A stretch of 13,059 bases of DNA from Hydnum rufescens UP504 (GCA_014904985.1 MU129071.1:96553-109611); one strand, 5' to 3'; shown: positions 1 through 9,005, counted from the first letter of the stretch. Numbers and translations: made by a program. The notes: generated by a model not told the origin, from the letters alone.

Positions 1-145
1 GTATCATTTTATGGTAAGTTACCATGAATATTCATGTATGAACCTGATATCTTACCACCATGGCATGATACATCAAATTACCAGTTATGAGGATATGTAT
101 CAGCCTGGTAAATATATCATCCCTGGTATGCCATATAGTAATAAT
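1..145. repeat. AT-rich palindromic block with a degenerate inverted copy of the 20-bp satellite
   Basis: No gene is seen here. The block contains the short palindrome ATGAATATTCAT (25-36). Around 108-130, read on the minus strand, two degenerate words (TACCAGGGATGATATATT, then TACCAGG) resemble the unit of the 20-bp satellite at 7156-7542, in inverted orientation. A 24-nt minus-strand stretch at about 13-36 matches minus-strand sequence at about 7104-7127 at roughly 20 of 24 positions. The two places therefore probably share an old repeat, but the copies are too diverged to set boundaries. Confidence 0.4.
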
Positions 146-210
146 GTTGGTGGTGGGGATGGTTGGTGGTTGGGGTTGGGGGTTAGGGTTGGGGGGTTAG
201 GGTTGGATTG
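146..210. repeat. GT-rich tract with two TTAGGG words
   Basis: The + strand is almost entirely G and T and contains two TTAGGG words separated by a G-rich spacer (about 183-206). It resembles a decayed fungal telomere repeat or an interstitial telomeric sequence, but two copies are too few to claim that. It could equally be simple GT-rich sequence at the frayed 3' end of the broken gene on the minus strand. Confidence 0.3.
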
Positions 211-239
211 CCTGGAGTGGGTTGGGAACAAAGGTATGC

Positions 240-1270
240 TGGCCGAACCACATTACTTGTGTATTCAGAGGCAGAGACTGCATATAAGATTGTCAGCACA
301 AGAACGGCCATGTAAATGTGGGTAGGCATACCTGAAGAATCGAGGTTTGGATTTGACTGGCAATACGAAGACTGGAAGGCATTCCATGCATTTCCATTTC
401 GCTGGAATTTTGACAGGGCTGCCGCCAAGGCAATGTGCCTAATGGATTCAGGACTTCATTTCCACTCTTTTGCCTTTGCATCCAAGTCCGCAAGGAACTT
501 GATACATCAGTTTTGAGCCCAGGCTACCTGTTCAGCACTGAACCACCCACCAAGGTGCATGCCCTCATTATCATCAACATGATTGGGATCCATGTTACAA
601 GTATTGTCAAGAGCAGTCTGAGTGGTCAAACGTGGCAATGAGAACGAGGGTGGAGGGGGCGACTGAGGAAGCAAAACAGGAGGGGAAGGTGATGTACGAG
701 AGGACAAGGGTGGAGGTGAAAAGCCATGCGCTTGTGTGCTCTGGGACTCAGCCCAACGCTGGAGGGACAGAGACATACTCGACTGATGAGGAGTACCTTG
801 GTGCCCCACAGATACATGTGAGTTTGGATTCAAAGGATGAGTCGACCGCGAATCGATTTTGATGACAAGATGCGATGGTCGCCGAGTTGCATCATCATCA
901 GCTCCATCACGAGATTGGGTATCACTCCCGGCACCCTGGAGAGACACTGGATTCCCCCTGAGGCACTGCAGGCCCAGCTCCAATCCTGGCACGAGACTTG
1001 GGATCTTTTCAATGTAGTAGGCGGGTCCACATCTTCTTCGTTTGGACTTGGAAGAGGTCTCGGGGGATCAATACAGTGTGTTTTTTGAGGGACTCTAGAC
1101 TTGGGGCCGATCTTGGGTGGAGCTTTGGTGCAAGATTTAGAAGCCAAGGCCTTGGTACTTCTGGTATTAGAATGATGAGAGCGAAGGGTGGAGAGCTTCA
1201 GGGAGACTTCAGGTTCTGGTGACTGGGTAATGAGCGTAGGGTTCGAGCAAGTCCGCCAGCCATTCATCAT
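240..1270 (-). pseudogene. Gene C: broken gene of an unrecognised family (uncharacterised)
   Basis: The reading starts at an ATG at 1270 (MMNGWR) and runs through a Ser/Pro/Lys-rich stretch. It must change frame at about 1040-1075, where a second frame reads naturally (PAYYIEKIPSLVPGLELG). That frame continues through a proline-rich segment to GGWFSAEQVAWAQN, meets TGA at 509-507, and continues as CIKFLADLDAKAKEWK to a second TGA at 458-456. It then reads SPESIRHIALAAA and NAWNAFQSSYCQ. A likely 54-nt intron follows at 331-278 (GTATGC donor, CTGAC branch, TGCAG acceptor), and the frame fades into GT-rich repeats. The N-W-N-x-F word resembles DNA of agaricomycete lineage-specific families that I recall only loosely, so no function is assigned. 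One frame change and two in-frame TGA codons make it a pseudogene as it stands. The downstream end is unclear. Confidence 0.5.
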
Positions 1271-1801
1271 GATTAAGCAGTAGCTGCGAGTACAAACAGC
1301 AACTGTAATAAATTGTGAGGGAGCTTAAAAGCCTGAATCACAGCTACGCAAAGATATTGTGACTCGGGGGAGAAGTCCTACAGGCTGAATACAAGTACGC
1401 AAGGTAGATGTACAGTCGCCAGTTGAACAAAAGCTGCCAGTTATGGAGATGAGAGAGTGAGATGAGAGAGCAGGAGACAAGAGAATGATGAGACGAGAGA
1501 ATGAGACAAGAGAACGAGATGATAATCACTTTACTGGGCCCACAAATACGCACAGTAACGGATCAAGCACATAGCCTAAAAAGCACTCCAACACAAGGCT
1601 GAGTACTTCTTCAACTACGTGGGCAGTGTAAGTGTTCGACAACTTGACACTGGCAGATGCTGAATAGCATTGCAACTGTATAGGAATAAACTTTACACCA
1701 TATATGGTATTAACTTTACTTTATTATGAATACACAAAGGAAAAGAACATGGAGAAGGAAAAGAACATGGAGAAGGAAAAGAACATGGAGAAGGACAAAA
1801 A
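1271..1801. other. Non-coding spacer between genes C and B, with GA-rich and 18-bp repeats
   Basis: No convincing coding frame is visible on either strand. The spacer contains a GA-rich tract at about 1445-1522, built from GAGATGAGA/GAGACAAGA-like words, and three tandem copies of an 18-bp unit close to its right end. It would serve as the 3' flank of gene B and the 5' flank of gene C, both on the minus strand. Confidence 0.55.
1739..1794. repeat. 18-bp tandem repeat, 3 copies
   Basis: Three identical copies of GGAAAAGAACATGGAGAA are followed by a final GG. They lie just past the stop codon of gene B on the minus strand, so they would fall in its 3' untranslated region or flank. Confidence 0.85.
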
Positions 1802-4072
1802 TTATGAGGCCAAGGACTCAGCGGGTTTGGAGTATTCAGGGTGCTCAAGGTTCAAATCCAATTTGATACGCCAAACAGGAGGAGACTTCGCAAATCCAAA
1901 GGATTCATCTGGAAGTAGATTGGGTGCCCAAGTGGTGCTGCGACCCTCATTTACCAACCAACAGATCCGATGAATAATGGCATCAACAGGTCCCGAGGTA
2001 GGCCACATCATTGTCATGAACCCAACACTCATCACATGATTGCTATGGGCACAGATCATCATCTCCATTCGATGAAGATGAAGATCAACAGTTTGGATGG
2101 GCAATTGGGCGAGCCAGGCAACCAACCATGCAGTGTCAAATTCAATGACTTGGAGGCGACGTAAGCGCTGGTCCCTAGGTATTAATGGACCAACGATTGG
2201 TGGATACTGGTCATAGTTGAGGAAGTACTCCCCGTATCGAGACCTAGAATCTTTGTCCTTAATCAAAGGAGGTGCTATCGCCAAAAGATTGTCCAGTTCC
2301 TGCTGGCTACAAGCATGAGCATATACCTGATCGATATATTCTAAATCCCTCAACCCAGTGTAATGCTCAGACAGCGCATGCGAAGCATCGATCGTGACAG
2401 TTGTGACCTCAGCTGCACAAGTTGCAGCCCATCCCTCCAAAGTCACCTTCAGCTCATCGCGTGGGCGGCTCTGTTTGAACAGAAGCTGAATCGAAACCTT
2501 GCCCTTCTTGTGTTCTGTGCGAGCTGCAATCACCTGTGGGTACAGAGCCAGCCATATGTCAGGTGTTTGGAAGCCTTCTGGAACAGGGCCCAGAGAGATG
2601 ATGGCCCAATGGCCCACTGGGATGGGGGAGTAAAGCATCCCCAACACCACCACCTGTGGCTGAGGCATCAGAACATTAGGGGCAGGTCCACTAAGTGCAT
2701 TGAGCAAACGACCAATTATAACGGGGTTGTATGGTGTTGCCTGGGCTGCCACCTGTTGCTGAGGCACCAAGACATTAGCGGTGGACCCACTAACTGCACT
2801 GGCCCAAGATCCGTGACCCCGGCCAGCAGGATGCACAGGCATAGGACCACCATGACCTTGAAGACCCCGATCCCCAAAAGGACCACCTTGCTGCTGATAA
2901 TTCCCCTGCCCTTGAGAACTTCCCTGCCCCTCACTATGACAGGCAGAAAGTTCTGGCACCAATGCACCTCTCCCTCTCTGTACAATGGGCATTGAACGCC
3001 CATAATGCCTCATGGAAGTTGAAGCCGGCTGGGGGTGTGGTGCAGGCCAATATGATGTGCTTGATGGACCCCTAGGATGTGGAAGGGATTGGGGACCCCC
3101 TGTATGGTTCCTGTACCCGTGATCGCAAGGATCATGCATACGGGACCAAGGGGGATTGAGTTTGAGTCTGATTTTGAGGGAAATGGAGACGAGACAGGGA
3201 GCATGGGTGAGAGTGGGGATCAGAACAAGGCCAAGAGCGAGATTGAGATTGAGAGTGAGAGCAATATTGTGGGGAGCGGGTGTGATATCATGGGGAGCGG
3301 GTGCAATATCGCGGGGAGTGGGTGCAATATCGCGGGGAGTGGGTGTGATTTCATGGGGAGTGGGTGCGATATCGCGGAGAATGGGTGCGAGGATGAGAAC
3401 AGGTGCGAGGATGAGAGTGGGAGCGAGGATGAGAACGGGAGCAAGGACGAGAATGGGAGCGAGGATGAGAATGGGAGCGAGGACGAGAATGGGAGCGAGG
3501 ATGAGAACGGGAGCGAGGATGAGAATGGGAGCGAGGACGAGAATGGGAGCGAGGATGAGAACGGGAGCGAGGATGAGAATGGGAGCGAGGATGAGAACGG
3601 GAGCAAGGACGAGAATGGGAGCGAGGATGAGAACGGGAGCGAGGACGAGAATGGGAGCGAGGATGAGAATGGGAGTGAGGACGAGAATGGGAGCGAGGAT
3701 GAGAACAGGAGTGAGGACGAGAATGGGAATGAGAAGAGCGAGAAGAGCAAGAGCAAGGGTGATCATCTGACCTAGAGTTGCCTGGAGACCCCAAGCATGA
3801 ATGATAAGCACTTTGTCCTGGTACCACAGAACACTCGAGACAAAAGGATAGTACTCACTATCTACCCTCTTATGAGCCCTCTGTTCCTCATCACGGTCCA
3901 GACATCGAGGGGGGGTCAGCACGCGAGGACTCAGTTCATGGGGTGGGGGGGTCAACTCGTGAGGTGGAGAAGTCAACTCATGAGGTGGGGGGGTCAACTC
4001 ATGAGGCAGGGGCGTCAACTCACGAGGCGGGGGTGTCAACTCACAAGGCAGGGGTGTCAACTCACGAGGCAG
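1802..4072 (-). CDS. Gene B, 3' part: repeat-rich protein of unknown function, cut off from its 5' part
   Basis: An open frame of over 750 codons ends at TAA 1804-1802. It runs back without a stop to the border of the LTR-like insertion at 4072, and no ATG start is needed because the 5' part lies beyond that insertion. In protein order it has a seven-residue proline repeat (theme E-L-T-P-P-P-H/R), a short non-repeat linker, about 19 hydrophobic six-residue repeats (theme A-P-I-L-V-L), more seven-residue repeats (theme R-D-I-A-P-T-P), a Gly/Gln/Pro-rich segment, and a non-repetitive C-terminal domain of about 250 residues. That domain has mixed composition (for example YGEYFLNYDQYPPIVGPLIP) and looks genuinely coding. 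I recognise no catalytic motif or family. The repeat frame is shared with the segment at 5617-5960, which supports one original gene. The exact frame inside the hydrophobic repeats is less certain, because every frame is open there. Confidence 0.55.
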   Translation of the reverse strand: MPRELTPLPCELTPPPRELTPLPHELTPPPHELTSPPHELTPPPHELSPRVLTPPRCLDRDEEQRAHKRVDSEYYPFVSSVLWYQDKVLIIHAWGLQATLGQMITLALALLALLIPILVLTPVLILAPILVLTPILILAPILVLAPVLILAPILVLAPVLILAPILILAPVLILAPILVLAPILILAPVLILAPILVLAPILILAPILVLAPVLILAPTLILAPVLILAPILRDIAPTPHEITPTPRDIAPTPRDIAPAPHDITPAPHNIALTLNLNLALGLVLIPTLTHAPCLVSISLKIRLKLNPPWSRMHDPCDHGYRNHTGGPQSLPHPRGPSSTSYWPAPHPQPASTSMRHYGRSMPIVQRGRGALVPELSACHSEGQGSSQGQGNYQQQGGPFGDRGLQGHGGPMPVHPAGRGHGSWASAVSGSTANVLVPQQQVAAQATPYNPVIIGRLLNALSGPAPNVLMPQPQVVVLGMLYSPIPVGHWAIISLGPVPEGFQTPDIWLALYPQVIAARTEHKKGKVSIQLLFKQSRPRDELKVTLEGWAATCAAEVTTVTIDASHALSEHYTGLRDLEYIDQVYAHACSQQELDNLLAIAPPLIKDKDSRSRYGEYFLNYDQYPPIVGPLIPRDQRLRRLQVIEFDTAWLVAWLAQLPIQTVDLHLHRMEMMICAHSNHVMSVGFMTMMWPTSGPVDAIIHRICWLVNEGRSTTWAPNLLPDESFGFAKSPPVWRIKLDLNLEHPEYSKPAESLAS
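3271..3375. repeat. 21-bp minisatellite, 5 units
   Basis: Five tandem 21-bp units of the type GGGGAGYGGGTGYRATATC plus CGC or CAT are seen. On the minus strand they encode the seven-residue theme R/H-D-I-A/T-P-x-P of gene B. Variable sites are of the CG/TG/CA type: ends alternate CGCG with CATG, and GCGATAT alternates with GTGATAT or GCAATAT. Confidence 0.8.
3388..3735. repeat. 18-bp minisatellite, about 19 units
   Basis: Tandem units of GAGGAYGAGAAYGGGAGC are seen. On the minus strand in the gene B frame they give the hydrophobic repeat A-P-I-L-V/I-L; on the + strand they give E-D-E-N-G-S. All frames are open because the unit contains no stop in any frame, so openness alone does not choose the coding strand. 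Differences between units are mainly CG/TG/CA at GAYGAG, AAYGGG and AGYGAG. Confidence 0.9.
3915..4072. repeat. 21-bp coding minisatellite, left part
   Basis: About seven imperfect units of the type GGGGTGTCAACTCACGAGGC occur, encoding E-L-T-P-P-P-H/R on the minus strand. The array stops abruptly at 4072 and the same unit resumes at 5617, so it flanks the LTR-like insertion on both sides. Confidence 0.85.
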
Positions 4073-5616
4073 TGTTGGAGGGATAAATCCCTACACCATA
4101 GAAATCCTCATCCAAGGCCATTTTCCCTACGAACGAATCAATTATATGTCACCGCACTCATTTAATTTTATCGCCATTCGTTTATTCAAGAAATCAATTG
4201 GATTCCTACCCCTTTCCAACCCATAATATCGCCTCATTCCTTTACCATGTCTACCAGTCAATTTATTGACTATCCGTCGGACTTCAACAGTCCTCATCAA
4301 AAAGGGGCAGTTTATGCCCTACTTCAAGTCCATTTTCTTTGGACAAGGCAATTCAACTTGCCATCTTTCTTCAAGTCTGGATGACTTGCCTGCTCTTCCA
4401 AGCCATCCTATTGCCTTAAGGGCGATGAATTGTGATTATGTAACGACGCGGACCGGGCCTAGTTCCAATTCTGGACTCGTGGATCCATCACATGATCCAG
4501 ATAGGGCTGCACTACTCTGAAGGAGTATTTTTCGAATTTCTCCGTCATTTTTGATCGGATCGACTCGAAATGACCGCGCCCAGAAAGATACGAATCGTAC
4601 CTATCGAACGGTACCAAACACGAAACGAACGGATCAAAAATGCGGTCCCTGTAACAATATCTTGCCATGATTCATACTCTGAAGGAGTATTTTTCGAATT
4701 TCTCCGTCATTTTTGATCGGATCGACTCGAAACGACCGCGCCCACAAAGATACGAATCGTACCTATCGAACGGTACCAAACACGAAACGAACGGATCAAA
4801 AATGCGGTCCCTGTAACAATATCTTGCCATGATTCATACTCTGAAGGAGTATTTTTCGAATTTCTCCGTCAGTTTTGATCGGATCGACTCGAAACGACCA
4901 TGCCCTGAAAGCTGTTAAAAATGCGCATCAAACGGTACCAAGGGCAAAACGAGCGGACGCGAACTCCATTTTTCACAAGACAACTCCCTCCCCATGACTC
5001 CCCCTTTGCTCCACCATTCAAAATAGCGAATTACTTCCGGCCCTCTTATGTCCGATGGAGAAGACCCTCAGGGCGACCTATTCCACTTTTCCTTAAGGGA
5101 ACTTGTCCAGTTTTGAAGGAGGAATAGCATGTAATGTGTCAATCTCCCCTTTTATCTTGAAATTGGAATATCTCCATCAGTTTTGAAGATTTTAACTTGA
5201 TTTCTTTTTCTCTGTGTGTCCCTTAAGTCCGAATTTTTCACTTTCTATTGAGTCGAAATCTGGATTGTATATTAGGTGCAGCTAGCACACAAATTCATTA
5301 GTTCTCCCCCTCCCTCCAGTTTGAAGCTCCTTGAACAGCTGCTGGTCCCTGGGTGATTTCTCACTACAAAAAGCGAATTCTAACTACACTTTGACTAAGG
5401 TCTCAAGAAGAGATTCTTAGGGTGTGGTAATTTGACTGAAAAACACATTCTCACTTAATTGCTTGGGCTTTGTTGGCTCACTGCAATTTCCCCTGTTCAA
5501 AAGACCTTCCCCCACTCGAACCTGAACATCTGGATTAGATCTGTGATCCCCTCTTTCGTCCCCAGCTCAACATCGTGGACAGTAGTTGGATTGGTTTAAT
5601 AACCATCCTGCTTACA
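4073..5616 (+). mobile_element. Probable solo LTR of a retrotransposon, inserted in gene B
   Basis: This 1544-bp block interrupts the 21-bp minisatellite. It starts TGTTGGAGGGATAAATCC and ends CATCCTGCTTACA, giving the TG...CA ends typical of LTRs. It holds no gene of its own that I can support and has no matching long direct repeats at its ends, which fits a solo LTR better than a full element. Its length is swollen by internal 162-bp tandem repeats. A clean target duplication is not visible: the left flank reads GGCAG and the right flank GCGGG, and the repetitive target makes this hard to judge. A non-LTR origin for the block is possible. The strand follows the TGTTGG end by convention only. 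Confidence 0.55.
4514..4990. repeat. 162-bp tandem repeat inside the LTR-like block
   Basis: Copies begin at 4514, 4676 and 4838 with ACTCTGAAGGAGTATTTTTC, so the period is exactly 162 bp. The first two are nearly identical, with changes such as AAATG/AAACG and CCCAG/CCCAC. The third is close for about 70 bp and then degenerates (ACGGTACCAAGGGC still aligns). Each contains short palindromes such as GATACGAATCGTA and ACGGTACC. They may be enhancer-like repeats of an LTR; this role is inferred. Confidence 0.85.
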
Positions 5617-5790
5617 GCGGGGGTGTCAATTCATGAGGTGGGGGGGGGGTCAACTCGCGAGGGGGGGGGGCGTCAACTCACGAGGCGGGGGAGTCAATTC
5701 GCAAGGTGGGAGGGGGGTCAACTCACAAGGGGGGGAGTCAACTCGCGAGGCGGGGGGGTCAACTCGCAAGGTGCAAGTGTTGATTTCCAG
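5617..5790. repeat. 21-bp coding minisatellite, right part, with long G runs
   Basis: This is the same unit as 3915-4072, with G runs of up to 10 bases. Minus-strand reading gives E-L-T-P-P-P-R in places, but length changes in the G runs break the frame (a TGA appears near 5725). G-run length is also a classic place for sequencing or assembly error, so not every frame break need be real. Confidence 0.75.
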
Positions 5791-7130
5791 GGCATCGGTT
5801 CCTGAGGAGGGGATGTCGGCACGCGAGGGGGCGTAGGCATGCAGGGATGTGGTGTTGGTATGCGAGGAGGGGGTGTAGACTCACGATGGGGCGTAGGAAC
5901 ATGAGGTGGTGTCAGTGCATGAGGTGGAGGTGGAGGTGCGCTAGGAGGGGTATCAGGACACGAAGGGGAGATCTCGAAGGGGGATGATGGGACAAGGCAG
6001 CCTGATGAGTGCTTGGATGTGCACTCACCAAGCCTGAGCTAGTGCTAGCTCCAAGAGTCTCGTCAACATCCCAACCATAACGCCTTGCTCGTGCCTGAAG
6101 CTTCTTCTCCTTCTGAATCGCATTCACTTGCACATTGTGAGGATCCCTCCATTCTATAACGAGGCATGCATCAAAAGGGCTGAGAGATTTTGCCTTTTTG
6201 CCCTGGGCAGCTGCCCGCCGATGCTTTATATCGAGTAGAGCCTCCTCATCACCATTATGGGCTTGCTTCATCAACTGGCGAGCCACCTCTTGCATCTTTC
6301 TTCACAGTTGCAATGACAACCCGTTGATCATACTCTGCATCTGTCTTGCCTCTTATAGGCTGAACATGTACGGGCGAATCGGAACCCAAACTTTCATCCT
6401 CAGGATCTGAATCCCGTGAGCTTTCCAAGAATATCTCTGTCCCTGTCACAGGATGATCCCCAGAAGCACAAACCAGAGTAAAAGGACCGTAGCCGAAGGT
6501 ACTCTTCAGGTGATACATCATAGATGGATTAGGAGTTAGAGAACCAGTCCCAAGAATCGGAGAATTGTTCCCGATAACGTAGCACAGGACTATATCTTCC
6601 ATGGGTTCATCAGGAAGGACTCCAGGATAATGACGAGGGGCGATGATCCAAGGATCAGGACAGTCGTGCTCCACGAGGAGCCAGACATAAACATTGTGAG
6701 TGACCATCTTCCTTTTGGCTTCATCTGGGATGCCACCAGACTGATTGCCATCAGGAGAATTGCAACAAAGGCCATGCATTAGCTTAACATCTATGCCACG
6801 CTGTCCAAGCCAGATACCCCACACAGGGACTCCATGATGGAGGAGGTCTTGGAGCCAAGGACCTTCCATTGAATGGACATACACGGCACCCATTAGATTG
6901 TCATCCACACCAAAATAAGCACAGGGGTCTGAATTTTCAGAGACCATGCGATCAATACACCAGTGCATCATCATACGTGCAAAGGCGCTGTATTCGTATG
7001 CAACCCGAATGTAATCCATAACAAGCCCATGCAATGTGTCGAAATCCTTGTAAGTGTATGATAGCAAATCCAGCCTATGCTGTAAAATGATACATAATAA
7101 ACTGATAACTTGCCATGAAAATTCATACAT
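5617..7130 (-). pseudogene. Gene B, 5' part: unknown-function protein of agaricomycete type, frameshifted
   Basis: The frame can start at ATG 7130 (MYEFSW) or, if an intron ends at ACAG 7083-7080, at HRLDLLSYTYKDF. It reads about 290 codons of well-mixed protein, including VDDNLMGAVYV and GVPVWGIW (about 6810-6833). I recall an 'MGAF...AGVPVW' pattern from uncharacterised agaricomycete proteins, but no search was possible. The frame ends at 6255. A second frame overlaps it from 6295 (MQEVARQLMKQAHNGDEEAL), so a one-base change near 6290 is needed; it then runs through a basic, helical-looking stretch (QKEKKLQARARRYGWD) to 5912. A donor GTGAGT at 6028 with CTGAT and CTAG at 5941 could be an 88-nt intron, but the open proline-rich frame beyond needs another indel. 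The repeats at 5617-5960 continue the theme of the 3' part. Confidence 0.5.
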
Positions 7131-7155
7131 CAACGGTGGTAAGTAAAGTAACAAA

Positions 7156-7542
7156 TACCAGGGGGTAATATATCATACCAGGGGGTGATATATCGTACCA
7201 GGGGGTAATATATTGTACCAGGGGGTAATATATTGTACCAGGGGGTGATATATTGTACCAGGGGGTAATATATTGTACCAGGGGGTGATATATTGTACCA
7301 GGGGGTAATATATCGTACCAGGGGGTGATATATCGTACCAGGGGGTAATATATTGTACCAGGGGGTGATATATTGTACCAGGGGGTAATATATCGTACCA
7401 GGGGGTGATATATTGTACCAGGGGGTAATATATCGTACCAGGGGGTAATATATCGTACCAGGGGGTGATATATCATACCAGGGGGTAATATATCATACCA
7501 GGGGGTGATATATCGTACCAGGGGGTAATATATCGTACCAGG
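7156..7542. repeat. 20-bp satellite, 19 complete units plus a partial
   Basis: Nineteen head-to-tail units of TACCAGGGGGTRATATATYR run from 7156 to 7535 with no length change, and a twentieth breaks off after TACCAGG. Only position 12 (A/G) and positions 19-20 (CG, TG or CA) vary. The array lies directly upstream of gene B on the minus strand, in its promoter or 5' region. There are no spacers, so it is not a CRISPR array. Confidence 0.97.
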
Positions 7543-7862
7543 CTAGCTATATATCATATCAGGATAGGCGGGAATAGCATATGTCGGGGATTTCCACTGG
7601 ATATATGGGGCAATTAACCATGTGACTGGTCTGGAATACACTGGTATATCCGAGGCCATTTCCAAAATCATGTGATTCCACCTTCCAAAATTTTCTAAGT
7701 CCACATCCAGCATGCTCCATCAGAATTCTGCTTCAGAATTCTCCATTCCATCAGAAGTCATATGACTCCATGTGCCAAAATTCTCTAAGTCAGACTCTTG
7801 AAATTTAGACTCTTGAAATTCTATGCTTAGCACATAGGGCAAGCAAAAAAAGATGGGGGACC
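7543..7862. other. AT-rich spacer between genes A and B
   Basis: No gene is seen. The spacer contains small direct repeats such as GACTCTTGAAATT (twice, about 7794-7820) and CAGAATTCT (twice, about 7721-7742). It would form the 3' flank of gene A. Confidence 0.6.
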
Positions 7863-8228
7863 CTAAACACACGACTTCATTACCCAGGTGATGTCCCGCA
7901 CGGCCGATAGCCAGTGCGAGTACTCCTCACACCCAACTTGGATATGCTCTCTCCAAAATCCAAGAGCAATCATGACGCTCAATAACCCATTCAGCCCACC
8001 CTTTTTGACCACTGACCAGTCAGCTTCAGGGGGCACAGTATGGTGGGGCGGGTCTGTGCGAAGATCCTTTGGGCGCCACGGTGGCTGGCAGCTTGTCCAC
8101 CACTGCCACCATGCATTCTCATACTTGCTGACGTCAGAGATGCATGGGGAAAATGTCAACTTGCGATAGTTCTTGATCCACATTGCAATCTCGGGTGGTC
8201 GGCCATATGTACCAAGGTTCTTCAGTGT

Positions 8229-8282
8229 CTACAAAAATTAGGATGCATAAATATTAAACACAGACAACTATATGAGATGTAC
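8229..8282 (-). other. Gene A last intron, 54 nt
   Basis: The donor is GTACAT, the branch CTAAT and the acceptor TTTGTAG, on the minus strand. Removing it joins the 383-codon frame ending TFSFTEKM to the last exon TLKNLGTYGRPPEIAMW in phase 0, with both sides open. This is the best supported intron in the window. Confidence 0.85.
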
Positions 8283-8549
8283 CATCTTTTCAGTGAAACT
8301 GAAGGTTTCCTCAATAGAGCCCCAGTGTTGAAGTGTCTCAAGCCAGTTGCAACTATTATCTAATTTCTCAAGACAGCAGTATTGTGTCTCCAACCAAATG
8401 GGGTACTTTGGATGATCTACGACTGTCCCTGGCACAGCCAGGGTGTCCTTCTGTCTGATCGGGTTTGTCGAAGGAGACGAAGGGGACGAGATGGATGAAG
8501 AGGGCAACTCCACAGATGAAGTGGACAAAACAGGCAGTACGGATGCAAC

Positions 8550-8690
8550 CAATGGTATGGACAAAACGAGTGGTGCGGACGAAACGAGCGGTGCAGACGA
8601 AACGGGTGGTACAGATGAAATGGGTGGTACGGACGAAATGGGCAGTATGGACGAAACGGGTGGTATGAATGAAGGGGATGGGACAGACAA
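8550..8690. repeat. 18-bp coding repeat in gene A
   Basis: Units resemble GGTRCGGACGAAAYGRGT. On the minus strand they encode a six-residue Ser/Val/Pro theme (P-x-S-S-x-P) of the low-complexity middle of gene A. The CG/TG/CA positions vary between copies. Confidence 0.7.
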
Positions 8691-8844
8691 AGGGGATGGG
8701 ATAGACAAAGCAAGCAGCAGGGACAAAGTGGGCAACACAGACAAATGGGGCAATGCAGATGAAGGAGGCGGCACAGCTGTAGGCAAAGGTGATGCAGGTG
8801 AATGAGGCAATGCAGATGGATGCGATACAGACGAAGGAGGCGGC

Positions 8845-9005
8845 ACAGGCACAGGCAAAGAAGGCGACGTGGGTGCAGGCAAAGAAGGCAATGCGGGCGC
8901 AGGCAAAGAAGGCAATGCGGGTGCAGGCAAAGAAGGCAATGTGGGTGCAGGCAAAGAAGGCAACGCGGGCACAGGTAAAGGAGACAACACAGGCGCAGGC
9001 AAAGG
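8845..9005. repeat. 24-bp coding repeat in gene A
   Basis: About six units resemble GCAGGCAAAGAAGGCAAYGY plus GGGY. On the minus strand they encode P-A-L-P-S-L-P-A. They form part of the proline-rich linker between the basic patch and the conserved C-terminal domain. Confidence 0.8.

Noticed and set aside
11..325. A 104-codon + strand frame at the left end
   Set aside because: It runs through palindromic and GT-rich repeats, and its end overlaps the minus-strand intron and exon of gene C. It has no protein-like features.
507..509. TGA decoded as an amino acid in these genes
   Set aside because: Nuclear fungal genes are not known to do this, and CpG decay from CGA, seen directly in the nearby repeats, explains the TGA bias more simply.
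3077..3775. Acidic E-D-E-N-G-S repeat protein on the + strand
   Set aside because: Openness comes from the stop-free 18-bp unit. The minus-strand frame continues for hundreds of codons of non-repeat, protein-like sequence on its 3' side and keeps the same theme beyond the LTR block, so the + frame is most likely a shadow.
7156..7542. CRISPR array
   Set aside because: The 20-bp units abut directly with no unique spacers, and the surrounding genes have spliceosomal introns.
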